Shown here piece after piece: positions 44,640-56,480 of a stretch of 64,000 nucleotides of DNA; positions within the stretch are counted from its first letter, which is position 1; each line of letters starts with the position of its first letter. A program made the translations under genes and the position numbers. The notes beneath the pieces are model-generated. The model was not told the origin of the DNA and made no database searches. It saw only the letters and a program-made list of their open reading frames with translations. This DNA comes from Ypsolopha sequella (taxonomy: Eukaryota > Arthropoda > Insecta > Lepidoptera > Ypsolophidae): NCBI GenBank assembly GCA_934047225.1, contig OW204001.1, positions 12,632,201 through 12,696,200 on the forward strand. Direction: 5' to 3'.

Positions 44640-45137
44640 AATCGCCTTAAACGAAGGATCGATTTTTTATGATAGAGCTCACTACGCTGATTCTGAATCT
44701 GTATGTATGTAACTCATTTTTGACAAAATATTGACTTACTGTTCTTATCGTAAGCACGGCAGTTGTCTATGAGCAAGAAAGTCATGTCTGTACATTGAAT
44801 ATTTTTGCAAAATTTTATATACAATAGGTTATATTAGTGAGTTTTAGATTTGTGACTACTGTAAGTTGAATTCATAATTCTTTATTTAAAAACGCATAAA
44901 TTTACATGAATTCCCATAGCTTGATTTTAAAAAGATTTTTTTTAATTTTTTTTTTACAGATATACGCCATTTTAGGACACAGTTTTTAAAGAATTGTCCG
45001 ATGACCTTGTCACTTGAGAACTTTAGACATTATACTGATTGTGATATGTGATTGCTTATAAAAAAGTGGTCTGTCTCTGTCTGTCTACTCATCTGTCATC
45101 TAGCTGTCAAATTAGTCTGAAGCAAACTATTATAAAT

Positions 45138-45300
45138 TTATCTTGATAGCAAAGGACGCATTTCTAAACAGCCATTACTCAAGTGACGTAACACGAAGGC
45201 AAATGGAAGTAGCAGCCTTTTCGTAAAAATATTCATCATCATGAGGTCTTTTAAACCAAAACTTCGAAAGTAACCTAAATCTCGAAATGGTTTTCGAATT
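45138..45300 (+). repeat. Dispersed repeat E, copy 1
   Basis: CTTGATAGCAAAGGACGCAT, GAAGGCAAATGGAAGT, TTTTCGTAAAAATATTCA and CTAAATCTCGAAATGGTTTT match 57784-57985 inverted. Confidence 0.7.
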
Positions 45301-45351
45301 AACACACCTTAACATAATTTAATCAATGCCAATTATCTCGCGATACGCAAC

Positions 45352-45444
45352 ATGTTTCGAATTCTTTCCGAATTCATTCTCAAGAGAGCGAGTGTCTGTC
45401 ATCAGCGGACGCAGTCACTGCAGCCGTATCGTGACATAATTCAT
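45352..45444 (+). CDS. Candidate first coding exon, possible mitochondrial presequence
   Basis: ATG at 45352 opens 31 codons ending at a GTAAGT donor in phase 0. It reads MFRILSEFILKRASV, then a QSLQPYRDIIH end. The N-terminal half is hydrophobic and basic, with the look of a mitochondrial targeting helix, though it has one Glu. No AG acceptor sits close upstream, so the ATG would be in the first coding exon. The rest of the gene was not found and I do not recognise the product. Confidence 0.33.
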
Positions 45445-45814
45445 GTAAGTCTATCCGTTTTAATAATCATAGACAATACAATGACAGCCCAGAAAAACGT
45501 CTATTGTTCAACATCTTGCGTACAAATAATTCTGTCAACAATCGAAACGGGATACTGCAATCCTATTGGCTCTTCCAATCTTACGTATAGCGCCACAAAC
45601 TTATCTTTCCCGAAGACGAAGACTCTAACTTACTGAATGTAGAAGCCAATTTGGTTTGGCCTACCGAAACATATAATTTTGGAGTGGCGAATTGTATCTG
45701 CTGGTTCAGTCAGATGTGTTGATAGAAATCGGTCGCCTGTTATGAGGAGTCTGTAGGCTGTATTTGTCTATGTAAATAATTAATGGCCAAAACTAAACAA
45801 TGTTACAGTTTTTG

Positions 45815-46008
45815 TCTATCTGTCTGTCTGTCTATTTATATTTTTACTCGAGAACCACTCAACAGATTTGGATGCAGTTGTTTTTATTATCATCGTAGTG
45901 ACCTTGCTCAAAGGCTATTATCGACGTCGATAAAATAACCGCCAATCCGAAAACGGGCAAAGATTGAATAAACGCGGGCGAAGCCGCGGGCGAAAGGCTA
46001 GTAAACTA
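45815..46008 (-). mobile_element. Inverted copy of the CCCGCGGCTTCGCCCGCG family
   Basis: Right end reads ACGCGGGCGAAGCCGCGGGC; the left end holds a CTGTCTGTCTGTCTAT run. Overlapping open frames near 45964 are accidental. Confidence 0.6.
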
Positions 46009-46674
46009 GCACTGTACATTTTATTTACGAAACGGTTTCTTTTTTATTTTCGTATCATAAATATAAGGATGAAAAAAATTCATTTTATGACTGCATTAAT
46101 GTCTCTTACTCCGAATATAATCGCAAGTTTTATAACCGCAGCTATTAAACACTCTTTAAATTTTATACTTCCCAAATTATCTTTTGGAAAATTTTACACT
46201 CATGTGAAAATTTTATTATTACTTTATTATTTCAACACTATTTCTACCTACACGTGCAAAATCTGGCATTTATCCAATAAAACAAATTTTATCTAGCACC
46301 CGATTTGGCATAGTGACAGATTTGCATCGGAGTGTGTGTAAAATTCATGTAATTTAATGCCAGATTTTGATATTAAAGTGGGCCATCTCGCTCAGCTGTC
46401 ATATAAATGCTTTAGGTGTTTATGACTTCCTGATGACTTTTATCTTAATGAAACTTTGCACACCTCTTTATACATGTTTCCCTTCCCCCCACACCGCACT
46501 TCGACCCATCTCTCATCAAGAGGTGCAAGATGGCGAGATATTCAAAAAGCGCCGAATTTGTGAAATGGTTTCAGGTAAAAACGGTAACTGTTTATTTATA
46601 TAAAAGTGTATAAACTTGATCTTATTTACATTAACGACATGTGTAACTATTTCTCTCATTTTATTTCCAGTATA

Positions 46675-47128
46675 CAGGTTAATTGATAATTCGACCTATT
46701 CCTTTTAAAGGGGTTATACTAGGGATCATTTCCAACAAATAATGCCTATCATCTAGGGGTCGAAAATGATATATTTTTTTTCAAGTAAAACACGTCGATA
46801 TTTCAAAAATAAAAAAATAAAAAAGGTTTTCTTTCCACTTAAGACCTTTTAATTCTGAGATTATGGGAATTCAGGGCAAGTATTTTTTTATAAAACATCA
46901 CTCATCTATCATTGATTAAAAATATAATAAATAAGTGCTGAGAGAGGAATAGTTATTTTTAAATTATTTATTTTTGGTTATTAGTCTGAAAGTTTGAAAA
47001 ATAATACAAAAACCTTCGTAACTCGGAGACCATTCATTTTCGACACCTAGTTGATAGGACTTAATTCGTTGGAAATAATCTCTAGTATAACCCCTTTCAA
47101 GGAATAGGTTGAATTACCAATCACTCTG
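46675..47128. mobile_element. TA-flanked MITE, 454 bp
   Basis: TA on both sides. Inverted ends of about 65 bp, starting CAGGTTAATTGATAATTCGA and containing AAAGGGGTTATACTA; right end ends CAATCACTCTG. No coding sequence. Confidence 0.8.
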
Positions 47129-47280
47129 TAGATAAAAATGATACAACTTGCTAATCTTTGCGTAAAACGAGACAATTTTCACGATATCCTGACAGCTATT
47201 ATGATGGTGTTGCATAAAATTTTGCGTTTTGGGCTGTATAGTATAGAGACGTAGTTAGATGTTACCAGATAATACTTATG

Positions 47281-47996
47281 AAAAAAAAACCGGCCAAGTG
47301 CGTGTCAAGCCACGCGCAGTGTTGTCCTGCTAGTTCCGTAGTTGCCCTGCACAATATGCGGACTTCTTCTCCAAGTACATTTTATAAGTTTGTCGACTAA
47401 TACAGATCGCGTCAAACTTCTAGTACGCTCGGAAGTTGCTCTTCCCAAGAACAGCCCATACATTTTGTTCCTGTTGATGCCAATTGCCTGGTGTTGAGAG
47501 GGGACTAAAAGTTTGGCGCGATCTGTTACTCGTTAACTTGTAAGGCCTACTTAGCTGTGACAGTTTTCCTTTTAATTTCGTTATGTCTACTGTCGTGATT
47601 TTTTTCACGTCTCCAAATACAACAGTTTCGCTGGCAGGGGGGGGACACTAGACTCTCAAAAATTAAAACTTTTAAGCTTAATATTTCGCAAACGGAACCC
47701 TGGATCGAAAAATGGTCATCTCACTCCCCCAATATTTTAAAATTACCTATCCAACGACACCCCACACTAGGGGATAGACGAGAAAAAAATATCATCCCCA
47801 CTTTACGTGTAGGGGAGGTACCCTAAAAAAATATTTTTCAAAATTTTACTGTACCACTTTATCGGCGTGATAAATATGTATAACCATGCCAAATTACAGC
47901 TTTCTAGTACTAATAGTCTCTAAGCTAAGCCGCGGACAGGCAGACAGACATGGCAAAACTATAAGGGTTCCTTGTTGTTGACTATGAAACCCTAAA
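47281..47996 (+). mobile_element. GTGCGAGTCGGACTCGC-family element, second large copy
   Basis: Starts AAACCGGCCAAGTGCGTGTC, ends AGGGTTCCTTGTTGTTGACT. About 130 bases longer than the copy at 28496, which lacks an inner block near 47665-47765. Carries the same nested MITE at 47403-47525. Confidence 0.75.
47403..47525. mobile_element. TA-flanked 123-bp MITE, second copy
   Basis: Ends CAGATCGCGTCAAACTT and AAGTTTGGCGCGATCTG. Sits at the position equivalent to that in the element at 28496. Confidence 0.75.
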
Positions 47997-48301
47997 AAAT
48001 ATGAAAAAAATAAGCTGTTGACTTCACATTCTGTTTTTACCTTTTGTATGTATCTTAAGAAAAATCTAGGCGTAAAAGGCCTCTTTATGATAATTACAGG
48101 CGGATTATAAGTAACAATAGCCAACAGTATTTTAACCTTGCATGCATATTGAACAAGTAACTGTTTTTTTAATAACTATTAACCGACTTCTACTTATTTT
48201 TTCATTATTATCCCATTACTTTTTATTCTCCGTTTTCAATAAGGTGTTTGCAATTAAATATTTGTAGCAATAATAATATCAAGTTCGAAAATCCTAAGAT
48301 T

Positions 48302-48402
48302 AAGAGGACGGCTCACAAACAGTCACCGATCTGGGACCGATTGATGGATGTACATCCATCCCCAATTGCCAGGCTTTACATAAAACGGACTGTTTCATAA
48401 AA
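48302..48402 (+). repeat. Dispersed repeat B, copy 2 (partial)
   Basis: TCTGGGACCGATTGATGGAT, CATCCATCCCCAATTGCC and AAAACGGACTG parallel the copy at 49735. Confidence 0.55.
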
Positions 48403-48434
48403 TACTATTTGATTATAACATGTTTTTATTCCCT

Positions 48435-48535
48435 CACCTGTCTTTGACATAATATGACTCATCCCGTTATCTGTCATTGTCATAATATGACTCACCCCCT
48501 TATCTGTTATTGTCATAATGACTCAAAAAGCCATG
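48435..48535 (+). repeat. Tandem repeat of about 37 bp, 2.5 units
   Basis: Units of TTATCTGTCATTGTCATAAT followed by ATGACTCA. Confidence 0.75.
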
Positions 48536-48717
48536 CCAATTTTAACCGCATATTCCTTGTTATAGAATGTAATATGTCATAATTGTCGTAGCTCGTGCAA
48601 GGATAACGACCATCGGCTATGATAGCCAAGACAAATGAGGGTTATAGAGAAATCCATCGCTTTGTATCCTCTTATTTTATTATTATAATTATAATTATGT
48701 AATTATAAACTTAAAAA

Positions 48718-48800
48718 ACGGTTCCGTACTAGTATTGTGTGGTGGTACGGAACCCTTTCTGCGCAAATCCGACTCGCACTTGGCCGTTTTTTTTTTAACT
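48718..48800 (-). mobile_element. End fragment of the GTGCGAGTCGGACTCGC family
   Basis: GTACGGAACCCTTTCTGCGC and CCGACTCGCACTTGGCCG are the inverse of the family's 5' end. Confidence 0.65.
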
Positions 48801-49362
48801 GTACGGATTATTTTACTCCATTCTAGTCTATTAGAGTAATTGCAAATAAAGACATAAACAAACACGATATATTGCAAATTATTTGCATTAGTGATAAACA
48901 CATAGGCACTGAGGAAATTTAACGAGCCTGAGCTAAATGAGGCAGTATATTACGATGATAGCTATTCAAATTTTGTGCCACATACGTGTAGTAGCTGATA
49001 ACAGAAGACTCGTTTTATGACATTGTTTTATTTAATGACTCTTTTTTTCTTCAAATTTACACGGTCACAAAACACTTGACATAGTTTAGGAAATATAAAT
49101 TTGAGCAAATTCGGATTAACTTTGGAAAACAATTGAACAATAAAGGCACGTATCTTGAACAATAGAGGCACGTGCCTTGCGCTCTGTAACTGTGAACAAC
49201 AAATTTTGAGACTTCTAGTTCTTTAGAAGTAAGTAATAGAATTGTAAGAAAAAGGCCGTCATTTTTACCCAACATTTTTATTTACAACTACCCACACAGC
49301 AGGGTTATGTACGAGATAGTAAAAGAATATTAAAATTTGAAAACATTAACTAATGTGTTCAG

Positions 49363-49521
49363 CCCTCTTAGCACAGTGTTTAATCGCGCACGACGCCACG
49401 TTGAATCACAAGTGTGAGGAGAGTGACACGATCTTTTTTGCGATTAAACAGTATATCACGCTCCTCGCACCTATGATTCGACTAAGTGGCAACGCGCGCG
49501 ATTAAACATTGTGCTACGAGG
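49363..49521. mobile_element. Foldback MITE, 159 bp
   Basis: CCTCTTAGCACAGTGTTTAA at the left, the inverse TTAAACATTGTGCTACGAGG at the right; arms run inward for about 75 bases. Confidence 0.7.
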
Positions 49522-49734
49522 CCTGATGTGATTAACACCAGTAGGTATTCATTAAAATGTATCAAAATCTTTTACTCCATATACATTTTTTGTGTAAACA
49601 TATTATAACACAATATAATACAGCTATCCCATTCATCAGCCCAAATTTTATTTCCTGAACTATACAACCTATCAAAGTGTTTACTTTTTATATCCCGCAA
49701 CCATGGCTGATTAAACTGCCGAAAATTCGGAAAA

Positions 49735-50110
49735 ATATAAAAAGTAATCACACACAGGTGGTAGAGCTGATGCCGGGCTCGACTGTGGAGGTACAACCAT
49801 CTTACTTGGAGACCCCCTCGAAGTAATACGGGGGAGAGTAAGAGGACAGCTCCCAGGCAAAAAACCAGGAGGCCCACCATGCCTGGGACCGATGGATGGC
49901 GGTATATCCATCCCTAATAGCCGGGCCTTATATGGAACAGACTGGTGACGGGCAGCGGCGTCACTGGTGCGAGGGTTCCGGCACTGCGCTCACCAACCCG
50001 CCTGCCCAGCGTGTGCGAGTATGGGCAATTCTTCCAGGATGACCGCCGGGAGTGGCAAAGTCATGGAAAGGCTTATGTCCAGCAGTGGACGAACTAGGCT
50101 GATGGATGGA
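49735..50110 (+). repeat. Dispersed repeat B, copy 3, with a LINE-like tail
   Basis: GGAGAGTAAGAGGACAGCTC, GGCCCACCATGCCTGGGACC and GGCGGTATATCCATCC define repeat B. From 49945 the sequence is GC-rich and ends GGCTTATGTCCAGCAGTGGA then GATGGATGGATGAT, a typical 3' tail of an RTE-like LINE or its derived SINE. Confidence 0.55.
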
Positions 50111-50259
50111 TGATAAAAAGTAATCACAGTGAGTCCGTACTCCTAATAATTTTTACTAATTGCTAGTATTTCTCATCATAAAAGTATAAACCGTATCATT
50201 CCGTATTGTGGATGATAAATTTAATTTTGTCAATTTTTTTCGTAAAAATCTCAACCGAT

Positions 50260-50490
50260 TTATTATTTCTGTAATTTTTACGGGCGGTGCTTGAGTCTGC
50301 ATTTTGAATAGCATGGTAAGAGTGTTTAGCGGAATATTGCAAATTATTAATATATCCACAAATACATATAACCATGATTTTTTCATATTTTTCGGTCCAC
50401 CAGTTTTGGAGATAAGGACATACATTTTTTATCGTTTTTCAAGGATTTCTCGAAATAGATGCAATTAAATATAGCCAAACTTTATATTTT
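50260..50490 (+). repeat. Partial relative of the element at 33023
   Basis: Shares CATATTTTTCGGTCCACCAG, GGATTTCTCGAAATAGATGC and the ACATATAACCATGATTTTTT stretch with 33170-33310. Confidence 0.55.
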
Positions 50491-51990
50491 TACATGATCA
50501 ATACTTGCGATTGTCGGCACTTGGTGAAACTTGGGTAAAAACATGATGAATAGATGCACTTGCACTCGTTTCACAGTTTATAACTAATTTAACCCGACTG
50601 GTTTCGGTTTTACACCATCATCAAGGGTTTGGATAAGCTACTTTGGAAGTTATTCTGTGCAATAAATGATGTAGTAAACCGGGTATCAAGAAGTACTTGA
50701 TATCTCAGCTGAAACGCGAAAAGTACTTCACAAGTACGTGCACCTACACTTTTTAAAATTATTTTAAACAATTATCATATTTTAACGAAACCCAATAATA
50801 CGATATATGACAAAAACGCAGTATAAATAAAGATTCCTTGGTAAATAAAACTTGTTTTTGGGTCAACGGCCATTTTAATGTGGAATTTCTATTCGAAAAG
50901 CGCCCGTCTATTTATTACTAACCAAAATAGACGAAGTAAACCTGTATGCTTTTGCGCATACATACAGGGTGTGGACTAATCCAGACGGTCTATTTTCACC
51001 ATTCAGGCTATATTTGGACTCCGCTGAATAAAACGAGTCCAGTTCTCGGCTTGTTATCGTGTTAGCCATCCTGGGCGAGCTATTTTTAGTTTTATGTTTA
51101 GACATTCGTGTTGCGAATGGCGAACAGTTGTAATGTATGTGAATATTTATAGCAATTACTACGATCTAACAAGAAGTGTTATAACAATCAACCCGAAAAT
51201 AAATGAAATTTCTTATCTAATTTACAAAAAACAAAATGTTTGAAAGTTTTAAAAGGCAATGTGTTTTTAACCTTACTTTGTTTAATTAACCGTCGATCAA
51301 GGCCATACGTTTTTGTTGTAGGTATCTCAAAACACAAAAAAATCGAAGGTTAAACCAATTAAATGTTGTTGTCGTATATCAGTTGTTAAGTTTGCCCCAC
51401 ATGTGGGTGTATAGAACAGTTTTAGATGTCGCTAACTTTTCGAAAGAGCAAAGACCTCATTGAGATGAGTATACGAGACTATAAACATGCCATCTCTTTC
51501 ATCAGTTTTTGCTATAATATTAAAATACTACTAACGTGAAATAATCACATTTAAAGAAGTCTCTATGCAACTAATGCCGAGCCCAAGAGGAATATATCTT
51601 ATTTCAATGTATTTATGTGTATATTTTTATAAATACTGTTATATCCATCAATGTATTTATATTCCCAGAAGCGTTGATTATTAAATAAACATTTTTTTTT
51701 TGGCTGGGTAGATCTTTCCTAATGCTAAAAGGCCAAAATTGCATTTTATTTTTTTTTCCCGGCTTCTATGCAGGTATGTGTATAAACTGAATACATTACA
51801 TTACAATAAATTTGGCATTATGCTCCAATGTTCTATATGAATTCTCATTATGGTCTATAATTGATCCGGTTACAATAATATAAAATTATGGTCTGTATAG
51901 GTATATGTTACTTTTTAAGGAGTAACTTTATTTTGGAGTTAATAAATATTTGTATTGAGCTTTTTAAGCTTTATTTATTTATGTTCTTTA
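50491..51990. other. Nothing firmly recognised
   Basis: AT-rich. GACTAATCCAGACGGTC (50974) and nearby less AT-rich sequence might be a repeat fragment starting at CAGGGTGT; no gene seen. Confidence 0.3.
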
Positions 51991-52003
51991 TTTATTAACA
52001 GTT

Positions 52004-52409
52004 AAACAATAAAAATAGGTACTCGATATATTTCGGCCCACGATATGGGGCCGTCATCAGTCGAATGCAACAAAATATTGACAGATAAGGTAAATGAAAT
52101 AAAAAAGTAAAAGTGACAATTGTTAAAAATTTAACTTTTTTCTAAATGGATAGGTTAAATTGTTAATAAGTGTCACTTTTACTTTTTTATTTTATATAAG
52201 TTAGGTTAGGTTACTCCAAATAAAACAATAAAATAGGTACACGATATATTTCGGCCCACGGTATGTATGGGGCCATCCGTCATCAGTCGAATGCAACAAA
52301 ATATTGACAGATAAGTTAGGTATCTGTCAATATTTTGTTGCATTCGACTGATGACGGCCACATACCGTGGGCCGAAATATATCGAGTACCTATTTTTATT
52401 GTTTTATTT
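52004..52409. repeat. Palindrome cluster: one motif three times in +,+,- order
   Basis: A 90-base motif with CGATATATTTCGGCCCACG and GTCATCAGTCGAATGCAACA stands at 52004-52090 (+), 52221-52313 (+) and 52318-52409 (-). The last two form a palindrome with a 7-base loop (AGTTAGG). Between the first two lies another hairpin (52100-52196) with arms AAAAAGTAAAAGTGACAATT and inverse. Confidence 0.85.
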
Positions 52410-52641
52410 GTAGTCGTTATAGTCTCAACGGGGTAAAAACTGTTTAATGTTTGTTTTTATGAACGAAACTTTTGCCTTGACTGTTTATTTATCTACTTTT
52501 AAATTTATAATTTTACTATTTAAAAAAAATATTTTACTATATCAAGTTTACTTTGCACGCAGCTTGATGCCCCCGTAGTATTAGTTTTTGTTATCCTTTT
52601 GGAACTACCTATTTTTTGGAATAAAATGTAGCCTATATATA

Positions 52642-52907
52642 CAAGGTGACTTTTTGATCATCGTCCAAATTCATACTGGTGGCTTGGTAAGTGATCAGTA
52701 TCATGCATAAATAACAATTTTGGTGAAATACGTAAAATTAAATTTCGACTCCCCATTGATAGTGATTCACTCGGGACTGGAACTGACTTTCTATGGAAAG
52801 CCGAAATTTCATTATACGAATTTCACAAAAATTGTTACTGATCCAAGATACTGATCAGTTATCAAGCCTCCAGTATGAATTTGGACGATGATCAAAAAGT
52901 CACCTTG
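52642..52907. mobile_element. TA-flanked MITE, 266 bp
   Basis: TATA outside both ends. Inverted ends of over 60 bp beginning CAAGGTGACTTTTTGATCAT; the right end is its inverse. One-end relative near 8885. Confidence 0.85.
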
Positions 52908-53054
52908 TATATGTATAGCCCGAACTGTAAACTATCCCTATGCAAAAGCTTCATTGCGATCGCTTTATCATTTGCTAAATTATAGTCGAGCAAACCAACA
53001 TTCAGATTTACAATATTTTAGGGGGATGAAATTATACCTGTATACAACTAGCGG

Positions 53055-53235
53055 ACAAACTGCGGCGTTGCCCACGTGGATCCCATTTTTCCCGGTCCCG
53101 TGGGAATATCCTGAAAGGGCTAAAACCACTTTAGTGGATGTCTACGTCATACAAGGAACTTACAGTTCAAATCTCATGTTTCTAAGTCCAGCCGTTTGGT
53201 TTGGGCGTCGATATATTTATTATGATATATTTTGA
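53055..53235 (+). mobile_element. Degraded copy of the (CAGT)n-ended family
   Basis: Shows GTGGATCCCATTTTTCCCG, AGTGGATGTCTACGTCATAC and AAGTCCAGCCGTTTGG, the known inner landmarks, and ends at GGGCGTCGATATATTTAT. Confidence 0.55.
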
Positions 53236-53640
53236 GAAAACCAGAATTAAATGAGTCATCTTCTCTGAGTAGTTTATTTCTATATCAATTGATTTTGTAA
53301 CCTTGATTGGTCATGGTCACATTATACTACACAACAGTGCAATAATAGGATTAGTTAAATAGCCATGACTGAAAATAGCATTTACCAGGTTCTCTGTTTT
53401 TACAATCATGGTCATAAAACATTAAAAACGTATCGTTGTATTATTTAACAAACAGGACATTTCTTGATTATTATTTACATACTTTATTATTTACTCATAT
53501 TTATAGATGTTTACATACAAAACTTCCATTTATCTGTATTTTTAATCTGGGAATTTTATTTTAACTTCCAAAAGAGCGGCATTGTTTTCGTAATATTTTC
53601 GCCGAATCGCTTAACCGAAGTCTTGTTTGCGCAAAAGGAA

Positions 53641-53703
53641 ATGGCGATCGTTTACGCATGCGCGAAATACAACACAATATCAAGTGAATGCGGCTTGTTG
53701 TTG
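53641..53703 (+). CDS. Candidate first coding exon of an unknown gene
   Basis: ATG at 53641 in a strong context (A at -3, G at +4) opens MAIVYACAKYNTISSECG and ends LLL at a GTAAGTAAT donor, phase 0, 21 codons. The local sequence is rich in CG dinucleotides. No continuation found. It could be chance, or a piece of a repeat. Confidence 0.25.
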
Positions 53704-53794
53704 GTAAGTAATATCCAAAGAAGATGAACGATAGTATTTACGGGTTCAACAATGTTCATACGTAAGTATTATCTATATATATATGATATAGCGT

Positions 53795-54180
53795 CACGAC
53801 CCCCAGGCCCAGACCCAGGACCAGGGCCCCTAGGCACTTGATATTTGGGGCCCCCAACTCGAAGCCAAATAAAATGCGCTAATACAGAAAATACAATTTT
53901 AACCGACTTTCATGATTATAAATAAACATCAGAAATAATGTAGTCTATGCTATATATGTCACTATAGTAAGGTCAACGGTCGTCATACGTGGCGTTTAAT
54001 ATGCTCCGTAACAATTTTTTTTAACATTTTTTCTCCATAATTCTACTTCCGCTTCCCACTAGGCAGATAAGCTACCTGGTCGGGGTAGCTGGGTGGGTGG
54101 GGCCCCTAGGCTGGCTGGGCCCCGAGGCCGAGGCCCGAGGCCTTTTAGGCCTATAGGGGAAATCCAGGGCTGACGATTCC
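53795..54180. mobile_element. GC-edged element
   Basis: C-rich left block (CCCCCAGGCCCAGACCC, GGGCCCCTAGGC) and G-rich right block (GGGGCCCCTAGGCTGGCTGG) share an inverted core and enclose AT-rich sequence. Probably a small DNA transposon. Confidence 0.45.
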
Positions 54181-55009
54181 CAGGGACTCTCAGTTCTTTC
54201 GTTTTACAGTGTCAGCCGCCCTTGTTTTTCAAGTTATTTAATGCTGTCAAACCTGGCCTTTTCACGACAACTTATAAAAAATAACGAACATTAAAAAGAC
54301 ATAAACATAATCATAATCAGAATGTTTATACTGTTGGTTGTTTCCACTTGGTGGGACTTGCAATACATAATGAACAGAAAATCACTTGTAATAATCATAA
54401 TCGTCTTATAAAACATATCGGCACGACATAAATCCCCGAGGGGTCGGGGATTTGACAACTGGCAACTTGTCAGTGGTGTTCCCACGTGTGAACGTGAACT
54501 GCTTGTCAACGGCTAAAATATAAAAGCAAAAGGAACGATGAAATGATACAGGTAGTGATAATATAACAAAAAGTCAAAAATAGCGAAGCGATAAACAAGA
54601 AGGATTTTTGCGTATATCACAAATTCTGTTAAAACGTTAAAACCGCGCTCCGCTTCGCTCGGCTAGCAAATTTAATTTCATGTAAACCTAACACGCTCCT
54701 CCTCACTCCGCTTAGCTTCGGGTAGTAATACTTTATATTCTCTGGCTTCGGTCATCATTGAACCTACTTTTAAATTTTATTGAAGTATTACTGTATTATT
54801 GCTGTATTATTTATTTCATCTTCCGTTTACTTTTACATTTTAAGCCGTTAGTTAACCGCTAATCTTTAGATTAGCTGGTTAATCTTAAGTTTATCATCAA
54901 GCCTAACATTAGCCGTCAAACTTATTTTGATTAAAAGTGAAGTTGCTTGGCAAAAAGCAAATAAGTGTGCTATAAAATTACTGACAAGTTTCGTTATCAT
55001 ATCAGAGGA

Positions 55010-55105
55010 ATGTCTCGGCAACCGGTTCTGCGTCTCGATTAAACGGCTACAACAGTTGCCGTGTTTTCGTTCCGGACCGCCGCCGCCGAATACGACTCTA
55101 CTGTT
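55010..55105. other. GC-rich island, function unknown
   Basis: CGGACCGCCGCCGCCGAATACG and neighbours stand out from AT-rich flanks. Could be a promoter or a repeat remnant; no exon can be tied to it. Confidence 0.2.
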
Positions 55106-56480
55106 CGCCTATTCTAGTTGCTCTTTGGTTCTTGGATTTTTTGCTGAAATTCAGGTTTCTACGTTTACGAACTGTAAATTGTTGCATGGGATGCTCGTTT
55201 TATAAACCATGCAAATTAATACTTTACCAATAAATTATAAAAGCAACATTTTACTAATAAAGTTTATAAACTTCCGTAATTTCCTGTTTAGAGCAAAAGC
55301 CCCTATTCAAAAAACGTTTCCGATTGTGGACTGTGAAATGCAAGTCACCACCCACGTTTAACTGACGATTTTTACGTCCCAGCGTGATGGGTGGTGAGTC
55401 CTTTCACCGTACTTCGGGCACAAATTTGACAAAGGTGCATAATTATATCTGGAATTCTGTAAAAGTAATATTGGTAAAAATTTGTACGGGATGTCAAGAT
55501 GCTTTGCAGGAACTAGTTTATTGACATGAAGTTTTGTAGAATTTTGCTCATCTCTGAACGAGCAAAATAATGTTAATGCAGTAACAAATTTACTCCATAA
55601 AAACTAAGAGCCCTGAAAATATTATGTACACATTCACATATGACATGACACATTTTTCATAACGTGTGCAGAGAACTCACAGACACTGCTTTGTGTGTGT
55701 AAGTATGGTGGGATTGATCCTGATGGAGCCATTTTTGAAAGCAGTTGTTGAGTCAGGCATTTTACGTATAAAGTTAAAATGAAGTGTTCCTCTGTTTGAT
55801 TCGTGAGTGATCCACCATTTATTGATTTTATTTAGCACCTAACTTTTTATTTACTTATATCACGTAAGTATTTTATAATAAAGAATAAGACCGTTTACTA
55901 CCGCGGCAGAGAATATAAAGTATGAACGTATGGTATAACATTCAGCATTGGTACATCCAAAATATTATATTATCAGTTTTTGTCTTTTCTGGATCCACAA
56001 AAATCTCAGAATAATAACTTAATAAAAATTTTGGTAGGTCAACTATCCACAATACACATCCCAAATCCACAAAAAACTCCATACTAATCTAAAAGGCAAT
56101 CAAAAGATTGACGCGGAGGATTTTCAATGCTCTGTAATTTGAATCATAACCACAGATTTAATATCAATAGCAGTTCATAAAAGCGATTCTGTCTTTTCCA
56201 TGGAATTAGTATAGTACATACTAACTCCATGGTCTTTTCAAACTAAACTATGACAGCAATCGATTAGAATGTGCCGGCTCAAAAACAGACAATGGCGTAA
56301 AATTGGCGTATGTCATCGCAAATGAAAACTAAATTAGAGTTTTTTTTATAACGAACAATAGGTATACAAACAATAAATAAACACACGTAAAGGTATAACC
56401 CAAACTTTTGTTCCATTTAGAAAAATAAACATAATTTTTTCTACCAGAATGATTATTGAAAATCTAGAAATAGCAATGAA

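Noticed and set aside
45964..46296. 110-codon basic/hydrophobic ORF
   Set aside because: The start lies inside the inverted end of a CCCGCGGCTTCGCCCGCG-family repeat and the rest is low-complexity AT-rich sequence.
49572..49911. Proline-rich ORFs on the minus strand
   Set aside because: They are antisense readings of dispersed repeat B, which recurs at 29938 and 48302.
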